Below are positions 9,048 to 18,251 of a DNA stretch of 64,000 bases, in pieces (position 1 is the first letter of the stretch; each line of letters starts with the position of its first letter). The notes beneath the pieces are model-generated. The model was not told where the DNA came from and searched no databases. It was given only the letters and a program-made list of their open reading frames with translations. Source of the stretch: Streptomyces rimosus subsp. rimosus (GTDB lineage: Bacteria; Actinomycetota; Actinomycetes; Streptomycetales; Streptomycetaceae); the NCBI RefSeq assembly GCF_000720725.1, contig NZ_JOCQ01000026.1:28970-92969 (forward strand). The letters run 5' to 3'. A program made the translations under genes and the position numbers.

Positions 9048-9460
9048 CCTGGAGTACGCCGGTGGCGGCTACCACCTCACGCACCTTCTCGGCGATCCGA
9101 TCCGGCTGCGTCGAGCAGGCCGGTTGGCACCGGAAGTACACCGACAGTGAGGGACCGGACCCCGGATCGTTCTGGCCCAGCCCACACGCGGCCTGCCATC
9201 GCAGGTCATACCGTAGGTGCTGAACGGCTTCGACGTCCGACATGCTGCGTGGCACCTGCAGCACCACAATGCAGGCGGGCTCGCCCGACGGCACCGACGG
9301 ACGCCCGTCCGACGACGGGTACGTGCCTGCGAACATCCCCTGGGAACAGCAGAACTCGGTGCTCGGCCGGCACCGCGAATACACTCGCGGCAGGAATCAA
9401 CTCCCGGCATACGGAGAAGACCTTGGGCCCGACCGGCTCCTCGGACGTCCGCCCCATCAT
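9048..9460 (-). pseudogene. Relic of an IS1182-like transposase (N-terminal part, frameshifted)
   Basis: The leftward translation from about 9460 begins MMGRTSEEPVGPKVFSV and runs through ELIPAASVFAVPAEHR and LFPGD, the pattern of actinobacterial IS1182-type transposase N-termini. At about 9337 the frame must shift by one base, after which MFAGTYPSSDGRPSVPS, then VQHLRYDLRWQAACGLG, then VREVVAATGVLQG continue the same family. The resemblance stops near 9048. The catalytic core is missing, so it is a dead fragment. No terminal inverted repeats could be identified. Family assignment rests on remembered sequence patterns. Confidence 0.65.
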
Positions 9461-9638
9461 GCCCACAATTCCGACCCCACCCCGTGATCGAGGGCCGGAA
9501 CAGCAGCTCAGCATCTTCACGGGGTCTCCAGGGCTCACGCCGCATCGGGACATGAGCCGCGCCCTGGCCGCAGCCACCAGTTGAGGGCCAGAGGCGTCGG
9601 CAGTTCCTGACGAGTGGCCGTCCGGGCCTGGGTGCGGC

Positions 9639-12600
9639 TCACTTCTCAGGAATGATTCCTTCGATGAAGGCTGATCGCTCGCCGGTCACGTACGCCTCGC
9701 GTTCTTGGCGTGTCAGGTCCCGGTTGACCGCATGGCGGATGGTGCTGATCGCTTTGGCCGGGCTGGGCAGGGAGATGTCCCAAAGTTGCAGGCGTCCGTC
9801 CGCGCTGCCGCTGGCGAGGGTCTTCCCGTCGAGGCTGAACGCTACCGCGGTCACCGGGCCGATGTGTCCGGGGAGGGTGGTGCGCTTCTTGCCGGTGGCG
9901 ACATCCCAGATGCGCACCGTGCCGTCCTCGCGTCCGCCGGCAACCAGGAGTTCTCCCCTGCGGGTGAAGGTTGCGGCCGCGAGGGGCCCGAGGCTGTGTC
10001 CGGTGAACGCGGCCCGCACGTTGTTGGTGGCCAGGTCCCACAGCTGCACATTGCCTTCCACGCTGCCGCTGGTCAGGGTGCGGCCGTCCAGGCTGAAGGC
10101 CAGCGCCGCGGAGGTCCCGGTGGGGCCCTCGAACTCGCTGTGGGCTTTGCCGGTGGCGGGGTCCCACAACCGGATGGTCCCGTCCTTGCTGCCGCCGGCC
10201 AGGGTGTGCCCGTCGGGGCTGAAGGCCAGCGACTGGGCCGGGGCCGTTGTAACCTCGCGGATTTTTCGGGTGGCTATGTCCCACAGCTGCACCGGGGTGT
10301 CCCCCGTGCCTGCGGTGGCAAGCGTCTTTCCGTCGGGACTGAAGGCTATGGGCCCCGCGAGAGTCCGCTCGACGCCGGTAGGAGCCGCCAGCACGGCCTG
10401 CGTCCGGTGGGTCGTGGCGTCGTGCAGTCGTACTGTGCCGTCGGTGCTGCTGCTGGCCAGCGTGCGTCCGCTGGGGGCGAACGCTACGGATGCGACCCGT
10501 CCGGTGTGCCCGGTGAGGGTGGCCCGGAGGTTGTGGGCCGTCACGTTCCACAGCCGTACGGTGGTGTCGTCGCTGCCGCTGGCCAGCGTCTGGCCGTCCG
10601 GGCTGAACGCCGCCGTGCGCACGCGCGCACTGTGTCCGGTGAGGGTGGCCCGGAGGTTTTGGGTCGTCACGTTCCACAGCCGTACGGTGGTGTCGTCGCT
10701 GCCGCTGGCCAGTGTCTGGCCGTCCGGGCTGAATACCACCGTGCCGACGCGCGCACTGTGTCCGGTGAGGGTGGCCTGGACCTTGCCGGAGGCCACGTTC
10801 CACAGCCGCACCGTGCCGTCCACGCTGCCGCCGGCCAGGCTGCGCCCGCCAGGGGCGAACATCACCGATGTCACGTTCTTGGTGGACCCGGTGAAAGACG
10901 CGTGGGGTTGCCCCGTGGCCGCGTCCCACAATCGCACCCCGTTGTGGCTGGTCGCCAGCCAGCGGCCGTCCGGGCTGAACGCAAAGGGCCGCGTGTGCTC
11001 GACAGACGTCGTCGCGCCGGCGGTAGGCCGGCCGATGATCGTGCGGACTTCCTCGTTCTCCAGATCCCACAGCCGCACCGCGCCGTCCGATGCTCCTATG
11101 GCCAAGGTGTGCCCGTCCGGGGTGAAGGCCAGCGCCCCCACCCCGCCGATCGAAGACCCGGGTCCTTCAAGGGTAAGTTCATGGGGCTTGCCGCTGGATA
11201 CGTCCCGCAGGTCCAGGGCGCCCCACTCACTGCCGATGGCCAAGGTTCGCCCGTGAGGGCTGAACGCCAGCGCAGTGATCGGGCCGAAGACGTCCCGGAA
11301 TGCCGTGCGGGTCTTGCCGGTTGCGACGTCCCATAGGCGCACGGTGGTGTCGTCGCGGTCGCTGTGGCCGCTGCCGCCGCTGGCCAGGGTGCGCCCGTCC
11401 GGGCTGAAGGCCAGCGCCCCCACCCCACCGGTGTGTCCGGGGAGGGAGACGTGCAGTGTGCCGGCCGGGACATTCCAGAGCTGCACCGTGTTGTCCTGGG
11501 TGCCGGCGACGGCCAGAAGCTGCCCGTCGGGGCTGAACGCCACCGTGCGGACGCTGCCCCGATGACCGGTGATACGGCGTTTGAGGGGGAGTGCGGCAGC
11601 GGCATGGAGGCTGGCCGCGGCCTCGGGGGTGGGCCGGGCCTGGTAGGCGTAGAGGGCCAGCAAAGAGGCCAGGTCGGGGTTGTCGGCCAAGAGTCCGGTC
11701 GACTGTGCGGCCAACTGGCGTGACACGGCGGTCTGCTGGGCGCTCAGGGCTTGGCGGCGTCGTTGTTCGCTGGTGCGGTATTGGAAGTAGGCCACCAGCC
11801 CGGCGGTGAGGGCGAGGGCGAGCAGAGTGGCCAGGGCGGCGGTGGAGCGGCGCAGGCGGCGAGTGGTGCGGGCGGCGGCGTGCTGTTCGCGGTCGCGGGC
11901 AGTGATACCGGCGGTGAGGAAGTCGCGTTCGAGTCCGGTCAGGCCGCGACGGGCGGCCGGGGAGGTGAAGGCTTCCTCGGCTGCGGCCAGGCGGGTGCCG
12001 CGATACAGCGCTCCCGGGTCGCGGTCGAGTTCCTGCCAGGCGGTGGCGGCTTCGGTCAGCCGGCGGTGCAGCACCAGGCGTCCACGCTCGTCCTCGATCC
12101 ACTGCTGCAGCCGCGGCCAGCCGGTGATCAGTGCTTCATGGGCCAGGTCGACGGTGTCCGCGTCCAGGGTGATCAGACGTGCGGCGGCCAGCAGGGCCAG
12201 CACCGTGTCGGTGGCCTGTGTCTCGTCGTAGGCCAGCTCTCCCCGGGGCGCGGGGCGGCGGGTGTCGCGGGTGCCTTGGCCCGGGGTGATCAGGCGCAGC
12301 AGGATGCGGCGGGCGGCCTGTTGCTGGGGCGGGTTGAGGCGGGCGTAGAGGGTTTCGGCGGTGCGGGCGATGGCGCCGCGCAGGCCGCCGGCAGCCTCGT
12401 AGCTGTCCAGGGCCAGGGTGCGGCCGCGGCGGCGGCGCCAGGTCTCCAGCAGGACGTGGGAGAGCAGGGGCAAGGCACCGGGTGCGTCGCTCATCTCGTC
12501 GATGAGGCGGGCGGTCAGGGCACGTTCGACGATCAGGCGCTCGGCGGCGGCCGGTTTGACGATCGCTTCGCGCAGCTCGGCCGGCGTCATCACGGTGACC

Positions 12601-13391
12601 GGCAGGCTCGCCTCACGGACCGCGACCGCCAGGCCCCGGTGCTCCAGGCAGCGGGCGTAGAAATCGGCCCGCACCCCCAGGACCACCCGCACCCGACTGC
12701 CCGCGCCCCGGGCGGCCAGCAGCCGTTCCAGAAACTGGGTGCGCTCGGCCGGATCGGTGCACAGGGCGAAGACCTCCTCGAACTGGTCGATCACCAGCCA
12801 GGTGTCCCCGGCGCCGTCGGCCGGGACGAACCGTCGTTCGTGCTCGTGCAGGGGGCGGGCGCCGGGTGTGAAGATGCGGATCGCCGCCGGGCGCAGGGCC
12901 GGGTCGTCGGCGGTCCGCAGGCGCGGTATGAGGCCGGCGCGCAGCAAGGAGGACTTGCCGCTGCCGGACGGGCCGAAGACCACGGTGATCCGGTGGCCGA
13001 CCGCCAGGCGCAGCAGGTCGTCGGTGAGTTGCGTGCGGCCAAAGAATCTCGTGTGGTCGCCCGGTTCGTACCGGGCCAGGCCGCGGTAGGGCGGCTCGCT
13101 CTCCTCCGCCTCGTCCCGGGGCGCGGTCTCTTCGGTGAGGCGGTGCCAGCGTGCCGTCCACGCCGTAGTGTCGCCGCCGCAGGCCCGCACGTACGCCAAG
13201 ACGACCGGCAGGGACGGTATCTGATCGCCCGAAGCGGCCTGGGCCAGCGTCGCCACCGAATAGCCCGCCCGCTTGACCATCTCGCGGTAGGTCGGCCCGC
13301 CCGCTTCCCGGCGCAGCGTGCGTAACTCATACGCGAACCGCTCGACCGGGCCCGCTGTCGGGTCCAGCGGCTTCTCCTTGCGTCCCGCCAT
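9639..13391 (-). CDS. HTH - nSTAND1 NTPase - transmembrane - WD40 repeat protein
   Basis: A 1250-residue signalling protein with four parts. Residues 12-80 are an XRE-like helix-turn-helix (TYREMVKRAGYSVATLAQAASG). Residues 105-500 are an nSTAND1-type NTPase, with FFGR at 116-119, Walker A GPSGSGKSS at 140-148 and Walker B-like TWLVIDQFEEVF at 197-208. A single membrane helix (about 516-537) and a basic linker follow. From about 608 to 1235 there are some 14 WD40 blades (GHxxxVxxVAFSPDGxxLASGSxDxTVRLW). Such proteins are abundant in Streptomyces; related STAND proteins act as regulated switches, some in phage defence or programmed death, but the role here is unknown. GGGGAGG precedes the ATG. 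It stands alone. Two blades are almost identical at DNA level (10505-10756). Confidence 0.9.
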   Translation of the reverse strand: MAGRKEKPLDPTAGPVERFAYELRTLRREAGGPTYREMVKRAGYSVATLAQAASGDQIPSLPVVLAYVRACGGDTTAWTARWHRLTEETAPRDEAEESEPPYRGLARYEPGDHTRFFGRTQLTDDLLRLAVGHRITVVFGPSGSGKSSLLRAGLIPRLRTADDPALRPAAIRIFTPGARPLHEHERRFVPADGAGDTWLVIDQFEEVFALCTDPAERTQFLERLLAARGAGSRVRVVLGVRADFYARCLEHRGLAVAVREASLPVTVMTPAELREAIVKPAAAERLIVERALTARLIDEMSDAPGALPLLSHVLLETWRRRRGRTLALDSYEAAGGLRGAIARTAETLYARLNPPQQQAARRILLRLITPGQGTRDTRRPAPRGELAYDETQATDTVLALLAAARLITLDADTVDLAHEALITGWPRLQQWIEDERGRLVLHRRLTEAATAWQELDRDPGALYRGTRLAAAEEAFTSPAARRGLTGLERDFLTAGITARDREQHAAARTTRRLRRSTAALATLLALALTAGLVAYFQYRTSEQRRRQALSAQQTAVSRQLAAQSTGLLADNPDLASLLALYAYQARPTPEAAASLHAAAALPLKRRITGHRGSVRTVAFSPDGQLLAVAGTQDNTVQLWNVPAGTLHVSLPGHTGGVGALAFSPDGRTLASGGSGHSDRDDTTVRLWDVATGKTRTAFRDVFGPITALAFSPHGRTLAIGSEWGALDLRDVSSGKPHELTLEGPGSSIGGVGALAFTPDGHTLAIGASDGAVRLWDLENEEVRTIIGRPTAGATTSVEHTRPFAFSPDGRWLATSHNGVRLWDAATGQPHASFTGSTKNVTSVMFAPGGRSLAGGSVDGTVRLWNVASGKVQATLTGHSARVGTVVFSPDGQTLASGSDDTTVRLWNVTTQNLRATLTGHSARVRTAAFSPDGQTLASGSDDTTVRLWNVTAHNLRATLTGHTGRVASVAFAPSGRTLASSSTDGTVRLHDATTHRTQAVLAAPTGVERTLAGPIAFSPDGKTLATAGTGDTPVQLWDIATRKIREVTTAPAQSLAFSPDGHTLAGGSKDGTIRLWDPATGKAHSEFEGPTGTSAALAFSLDGRTLTSGSVEGNVQLWDLATNNVRAAFTGHSLGPLAAATFTRRGELLVAGGREDGTVRIWDVATGKKRTTLPGHIGPVTAVAFSLDGKTLASGSADGRLQLWDISLPSPAKAISTIRHAVNRDLTRQEREAYVTGERSAFIEGIIPEK
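10505..10756 (-). repeat. 126-bp tandem duplication of a WD40 blade
   Basis: Two consecutive 126-bp units (10505-10630 and 10631-10756) encode 42-residue WD40 blades that differ at only a few positions (for example GTVVFSPDGQTLASG and RTAAFSPDGQTLASG). Neighbouring blades are much more divergent, so this pair arose recently or is kept alike by gene conversion. Confidence 0.8.
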
Positions 13392-13698
13392 CGAGCCTCC
13401 CCGCGAACTGCCGCCGCCCGGTGCTTTTGGGGCGGCCAGGCTAGGCAGCGCCTAACCGTGCGGCAAGAACGTTCCTGGCCGAACGGCCTGACCCGGGTGG
13501 TCCGGCCATTGTCCGGCGGTCGAAAGGCAGCAGCCATACAACGCAGGGCAGGCCAAACCTGAGAGCCGCGAGGAACCAACCATGTGGTCTGGGAAGCACA
13601 GGTTGCCTCGCTGTCCCGCGCGCCGGCCCGGCACCGCCGGACTGGGCGCGGCCAAGAGCCGTCCGCCGGTCACGACCGGCCCTCACCAGGGAGAAGAC
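13392..13698. promoter_or_regulatory. Divergent region between the WD40 protein and the peptidoglycan-binding protein
   Basis: The 307-bp gap holds both divergent starts. An 8-bp palindrome GAACGTTC occurs near 13468, about 80 bp before the WD40 protein start. No gene with a ribosome-binding site is visible. Confidence 0.35.
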
Positions 13699-14112
13699 AT
13701 GTCGATACGAAAGCGCGGAGCACTGCTGGCCGGTGCTGTACTGCTGGGTGGCAGCAGTCTGATCGCCGCTGCCCCTGCGACCACGGCCGCACCGGCGACC
13801 GCCCCCGTGGCGCCGGCCGTCGCCGCGTCCTGCAACGTCCACTGGCGGGTCAGCACGAACTACCACGGCTACACCGCCGGGTACAGCTGGGCCTGGAACG
13901 ACACGGTCTACCCGGGCGCCAGCGGCGACCGCGTCCGCGAAATCCAGTGCCTGGCCAAGTACTGGGGCTCTGACCCCGGCCCGATTGACGGCGTCTTCGG
14001 GAGCAAGACCGAAAAGGCCGTCAGGGAGCAGCAGAAGGCGTGCAACATTGCGGCCGACGGGATCGTCGGGCCGAAGACTTGGCGCTGTCTGCGCGCAGGC
14101 GGCCACAACTGA
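13699..14112 (+). CDS. Secreted peptidoglycan-binding domain protein
   Basis: A 137-residue exported protein. The ATG at 13699 follows AGGGAGAAG. Residues 1-30 form a signal peptide (basic MSIRKR, hydrophobic core LLAGAVLLGGSSLIAAA), followed by an Ala/Pro-rich stretch. Residues 65-135 match PG_binding_1: GDRVREIQCLAKYWG, PIDGVFGSKTEKAVREQQKA and ADGIVGPKTWRCL. Four cysteines probably form disulfides outside the cell. There is no catalytic domain, so it is likely a cell-wall-attached accessory protein or an inhibitor-like small protein. A 16-bp perfect hairpin 78 bp downstream ends the unit. Confidence 0.88.
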   Translation: MSIRKRGALLAGAVLLGGSSLIAAAPATTAAPATAPVAPAVAASCNVHWRVSTNYHGYTAGYSWAWNDTVYPGASGDRVREIQCLAKYWGSDPGPIDGVFGSKTEKAVREQQKACNIAADGIVGPKTWRCLRAGGHN

Positions 14113-14189
14113 CACCACGAACGCCGAACCCGCGCCGTGCGCCGGTAACCGCATCGGCGGCCTGCCGGTAGCACAGGTGGCGGGCAAGT

Positions 14190-14225
14190 CGGTCACTCCC
14201 CGGCGGCTTCGCCGGGGAGTGACCG
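14190..14225 (+). terminator. Strong hairpin behind the peptidoglycan-binding gene
   Basis: Perfect 16-bp arms (14190-14205 and 14210-14225; left arm CGGTCACTCCCCGGCG) close a 4-nt GCTT loop. It begins 77 bp after the stop at 14112. Confidence 0.75.
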
Positions 14226-14249
14226 GACATCGACGGACTACTGCTCTGT

Positions 14250-14579
14250 GTGGGAACCCGCGCGTTGACGAGGGAGCATACGTCCCCGTGCGGCTGGTCG
14301 TTGACAGCGTCACGGCCCATCGCCAGAACGTCGGGGACAACGGGCGGCGCATTCAACACCCATGCGCACAGCGTTCCGGGCGGCGGCACGACCGGCGGCC
14401 GGCACCAGTCCCACACCCACACGCTGGATCACACGCACGAGATGGATGACACCGGTGCGAGCGGTATCGGCCAGACCAGCATCAACGGTACGGCGGCCAT
14501 CAGTACGGACGGCGGTTCCGCAGACCACTGCACGGCGTGGACGATATTGATGGCGATTGCCGGTATATGCATCAACTAG
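14250..14579 (+). CDS. Histidine-rich open frame resembling a tail-fibre-like fragment (doubtful)
   Basis: The frame starts at a GTG without a good ribosome-binding site and gives 109 residues. The second half, with FNTHAHSVPGGG, HQSHTHTLDHTHEMDDTG and INGTAAISTDGGS, has the His-Thr-rich, Gly-rich look of phage tail-fibre or collar proteins. The first half looks like random GC-rich translation. It lies between a terminator and a transposase relic, so it may be debris of an integrated element. I would not call it functional. Confidence 0.25.
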   Translation: MGTRALTREHTSPCGWSLTASRPIARTSGTTGGAFNTHAHSVPGGGTTGGRHQSHTHTLDHTHEMDDTGASGIGQTSINGTAAISTDGGSADHCTAWTILMAIAGICIN

Positions 14580-14645
14580 AGATGTCAGTCGAAATGAGGT
14601 GCTCTACTGTGATGGGTTCAGCTGCTGTCGCAGGCACTGCGTTGA

Positions 14646-15110
14646 TTAGGCTGTCAGGGTGTATTCGTCCTGATCAGGGATGTGATGGACGACGGTGATC
14701 TCGGTGATGTGGTAGCGCCGATAGGCATCGAGACCGCCGTTACTGATCAGCACACGGAGCTTCAGGACGGCTTTGTTGCCGGGAAGGCCCCAGCCGGCTC
14801 CGGTGATGTCGAGCCGGTCGGCAATCAGGTGACGGCAGATGCCTTCGATACTCCGGTCGCGATGGGACAGTCCACAGTGAGTGTGCGCTCGTAGCAGAGG
14901 CGGGGAACTTTGGCGGTGAAGTAGCGGATGCAGACATGCGCTCGCAATAGTGACGGTTTTCCAGCGCCAGGGCGGCGACCCGGTCCTCGACGGCGGAATC
15001 GCCGCCCTTGTGGAAGCTCCATGCGGTGCCCCACAGGTATTGGAAAACACGGACGCGGCACGGCAGACCTCTGCGAACTTCTACCGGTAGGTGCCGGAAG
15101 CTGCGAGAAA
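14646..15110 (-). pseudogene. Relic of an ISKra4-family transposase (C-terminal part)
   Basis: The leftward frame ending at 14646 carries SIEGICRHLIADRLDITGAG, WGLPGNKAVLKLRVLISNGG and LDAYRRYHI, which is the conserved C-terminal block of ISKra4 transposases (pattern EGACRHLVKDRMDITGARWG...AVLKLRALISNGD...YWRYH). Upstream, in another frame around 14900-15050, FQYLWGTAWSFHKGGDSAVED resembles the preceding block, so at least one frameshift separates them. N-terminal and middle parts are absent. Assignment is from remembered family patterns. Confidence 0.68.
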
Positions 15111-15132
15111 TTGCTGTGCGTGTGCAGGTGTA

Positions 15133-15179
15133 CGCCGACGAAGCCCGGCCCGCGAAGTACGGGCCGGGCTTCGTCGGCG
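15133..15179. terminator. 20-bp perfect hairpin
   Basis: Left arm 15133-15152 and right arm 15160-15179 are exact reverse complements (20 bp) around a 7-nt loop CGAAGTA. It separates the transposase relic from the chitinase gene and could end transcription from either side. Confidence 0.75.
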
Positions 15180-15232
15180 AGCGCGCGTACGCTGCTGCCG
15201 TATCGCCGTGACCTGGCATCTTCTGAAGTGCT

Positions 15233-15271
15233 GCGGCCTGTCCGCCCCGCGAACGGTGACGGACAGGCCGC
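15233..15271 (-). terminator. Hairpin behind the chitinase gene
   Basis: 12-bp perfect arms GCGGCCTGTCCG (15233-15244) and CGGACAGGCCGC (15260-15271) lie 46 bp past the chitinase stop. With the hairpin at 15133-15179 this makes a double terminator. Confidence 0.7.
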
Positions 15272-15316
15272 GCAGCCCGAACCGGCCGGAGCAGCGCCGT
15301 AACGCCCGCAGAGCCG

Positions 15317-16588
<1,272 letters not shown>

Positions 16589-16678
16589 GTCGTCTCCTCG
16601 GAGGGGGGTCGAGGTGGAGCAGCGGACAACGCGTTCCGAATGGGCATGGACGCGTTGAGCGTTGCGGGAGAAGGTAGA

Positions 16679-16712
16679 AGGACTAGACCAGTGTGGTCAA
16701 TGGTTTGGACCA
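16679..16712 (-). promoter_or_regulatory. Chitinase-type direct repeats / DasR-like sites
   Basis: On the minus strand the 12-mers TGGTCCAAACCA (16701-16712) and TGGTCTAGTCCT (16679-16690) stand 10 bp apart, about 90-125 bp upstream of the chitinase start. They match the direct repeats known from Streptomyces chitinase promoters (consensus near TGGTCYAGACCT), which overlap the DasR operator consensus (ACTGGTCTAGACCACT-like). Confidence 0.78.
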
Positions 16713-17035
16713 ATTTCCCGTCCTGTTCAGCTTCCCGTCGGCGCGACGGCCCGGGTGTTGTGTCAGGTGGGGTGCGGGTACGGGGGAGCGGAAGGCCGGA
16801 GGCCGGGCGTCCGGTGCCGGTGGCGATGAAGCCCGGTGTGAGCCTCCGAAGAGCTTGCAGGTCAACCCGTGACGTAGCGCTGTCGATCGGGCATACTCCT
16901 AGCGCCACAGCTGCAGGTCACCGCCTTCCGCGACCCGGTGCGCGATCATCTGCTGAGCACTGTGTGATCAACCGGCGGCGCCGCCTCAACCCTGGCGCGT
17001 GCCGCCGCAGCGCCCGACAGGGAGGAGAGCGCCGC
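16713..17035. other. Divergent intergenic region before the acyl-CoA dehydrogenase gene
   Basis: No gene is visible in this 323-bp stretch. It must contain the promoter of the rightward acyl-CoA dehydrogenase gene; I could not pick convincing hexamers. Confidence 0.4.
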
Positions 17036-18208
17036 ATGACCGAGTACGGCCCCCGGCCGGTGGACCGCAGGCTGCCCACGGAGGAGGCCCGCGATCTGCT
17101 GACGCTGGTGCGGGATCTCGTCGAGCGTGAGATCAAGCCGACCGCCGCCGAGCAGGAGGAAGCGGGACGCTTCCCCCGGCAGGTTTTCACGCTGCTCTCC
17201 GAGTCCGGACTGCTCTCCCTCCCGTACAGCGAGGAGTTCGGCGGCGGCGACCAGCCCTACGAGGTCTACCTCCAGGTGCTGGAGGAGCTGGCGGCGGCCC
17301 GGCTGACCGTGGGCCTCGGCGTCAGCGTGCACACCCTCGCCTGCCACGCGACGGCCGCTTTCGGCACGAAGGAGCAGCGCGCCACTCACCTGCCCGCCAT
17401 GCTCGGCGGCGGCCTGCTCGGCGCCTACTGCCTCTCGGAGCCTTCCTCCGGTTCCGACGCCGCCTCGCTGACCACCCGCGCGGTCCGGGACGGGGACGTC
17501 TGGACGCTGGACGGCACCAAGGCGTGGATCACCCACGGCGGCGTCGCGGACTTCTACACCGTGCTCGCCCGTACGGGAGACAAGGGGCCCCGCGGCATCA
17601 CGGCCTTCCTGGTGCCCGGCGACGCGGAGGGCCTGACCGCCGCGGCGCCCGAGCGCAAGATGGGCATGAAGGGCTCGCCCACGGCCCAGCTGCACTTCGA
17701 CGGCGTACGGGTGCCCGACGCCCGCCGGATCGGGGAGGAGGGCCAGGGCTTCGCCATCGCCCTGTCCGCCCTGGACTCGGGCCGTCTCGGCATCGCCGCC
17801 TGCGCGATCGGCATCGCCCAGGCCGCCTTGGACGAGGCGCTGGCGTACACCGCCTCCCGGCAGCAGTTCGGCCGCCCGATCGCCGACTTCCAGGGACTGC
17901 GCTTCATGATCGCCGACATGGCGACCCAGATCGAGGCGGGCCGCTCGCTGTACCTGACCGCCGCCCGTCTCCGGGACGCGGGCCAGTCGTTCTCCAAGGA
18001 GGCGGCGATGGCCAAACTGTTCTGCACCGACACCGCGATGCAGGTCACCACCGACGCCGTGCAGCTCCTCGGCGGGTACGGCTACACCCTCGACTTCCCG
18101 GCCGAGCGCTACATGCGCGAGGCCAAGGTCCTGCAGATCGTCGAGGGCACCAACCAGATCCAGCGCATGGTCATCGCGCGTCACCTGGCGGGACCGGAGT
18201 CCCGCTGA
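17036..18208 (+). CDS. Acyl-CoA dehydrogenase
   Basis: A 390-residue flavoenzyme of normal family length. The ATG at 17036 follows GGAGGAG (17021-17027). N-terminal helical domain (about 15-125), middle beta domain with AYCLSEPSSGSDAASL and WITHGG, then C-terminal four-helix domain with ASRQQFGRPIADFQ and the closing block QLLGGYGYTLDFPAERYMREAKVLQIVEGTNQIQ, all standard for FAD-dependent acyl-CoA dehydrogenases. It introduces the alpha-beta double bond in an acyl-CoA substrate during fatty-acid or branched-chain amino-acid breakdown; chain specificity is not readable. It converges on the threonine-synthase-like gene, with a terminator hairpin in the 43-bp gap. Confidence 0.93.
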   Translation: MTEYGPRPVDRRLPTEEARDLLTLVRDLVEREIKPTAAEQEEAGRFPRQVFTLLSESGLLSLPYSEEFGGGDQPYEVYLQVLEELAAARLTVGLGVSVHTLACHATAAFGTKEQRATHLPAMLGGGLLGAYCLSEPSSGSDAASLTTRAVRDGDVWTLDGTKAWITHGGVADFYTVLARTGDKGPRGITAFLVPGDAEGLTAAAPERKMGMKGSPTAQLHFDGVRVPDARRIGEEGQGFAIALSALDSGRLGIAACAIGIAQAALDEALAYTASRQQFGRPIADFQGLRFMIADMATQIEAGRSLYLTAARLRDAGQSFSKEAAMAKLFCTDTAMQVTTDAVQLLGGYGYTLDFPAERYMREAKVLQIVEGTNQIQRMVIARHLAGPESR

Positions 18209-18218
18209 CGGGCACCGG

Positions 18219-18246
18219 GGCGGCGGACGGGACGCCGTCCGCCGCC
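18219..18246. terminator. Bidirectional hairpin between convergent genes
   Basis: Perfect 12-bp arms GGCGGCGGACGG (18219-18230) and CCGTCCGCCGCC (18235-18246) with a GACG loop lie between the stops at 18208 and 18252. Confidence 0.75.
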
Positions 18247-18251
18247 GCAGC

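Noticed and set aside
9639..11600. CRISPR-like regular repeats
   Set aside because: The periodicity (126 bp) and the translation show WD40 blades, not short repeats with unique spacers.
14490..14579. C-terminus DHCTAWTILMAIAGICIN as a ribosomal peptide (lantibiotic-like) core
   Set aside because: There is no modification enzyme, leader-like sequence or transporter nearby, and the upstream part does not resemble a leader.
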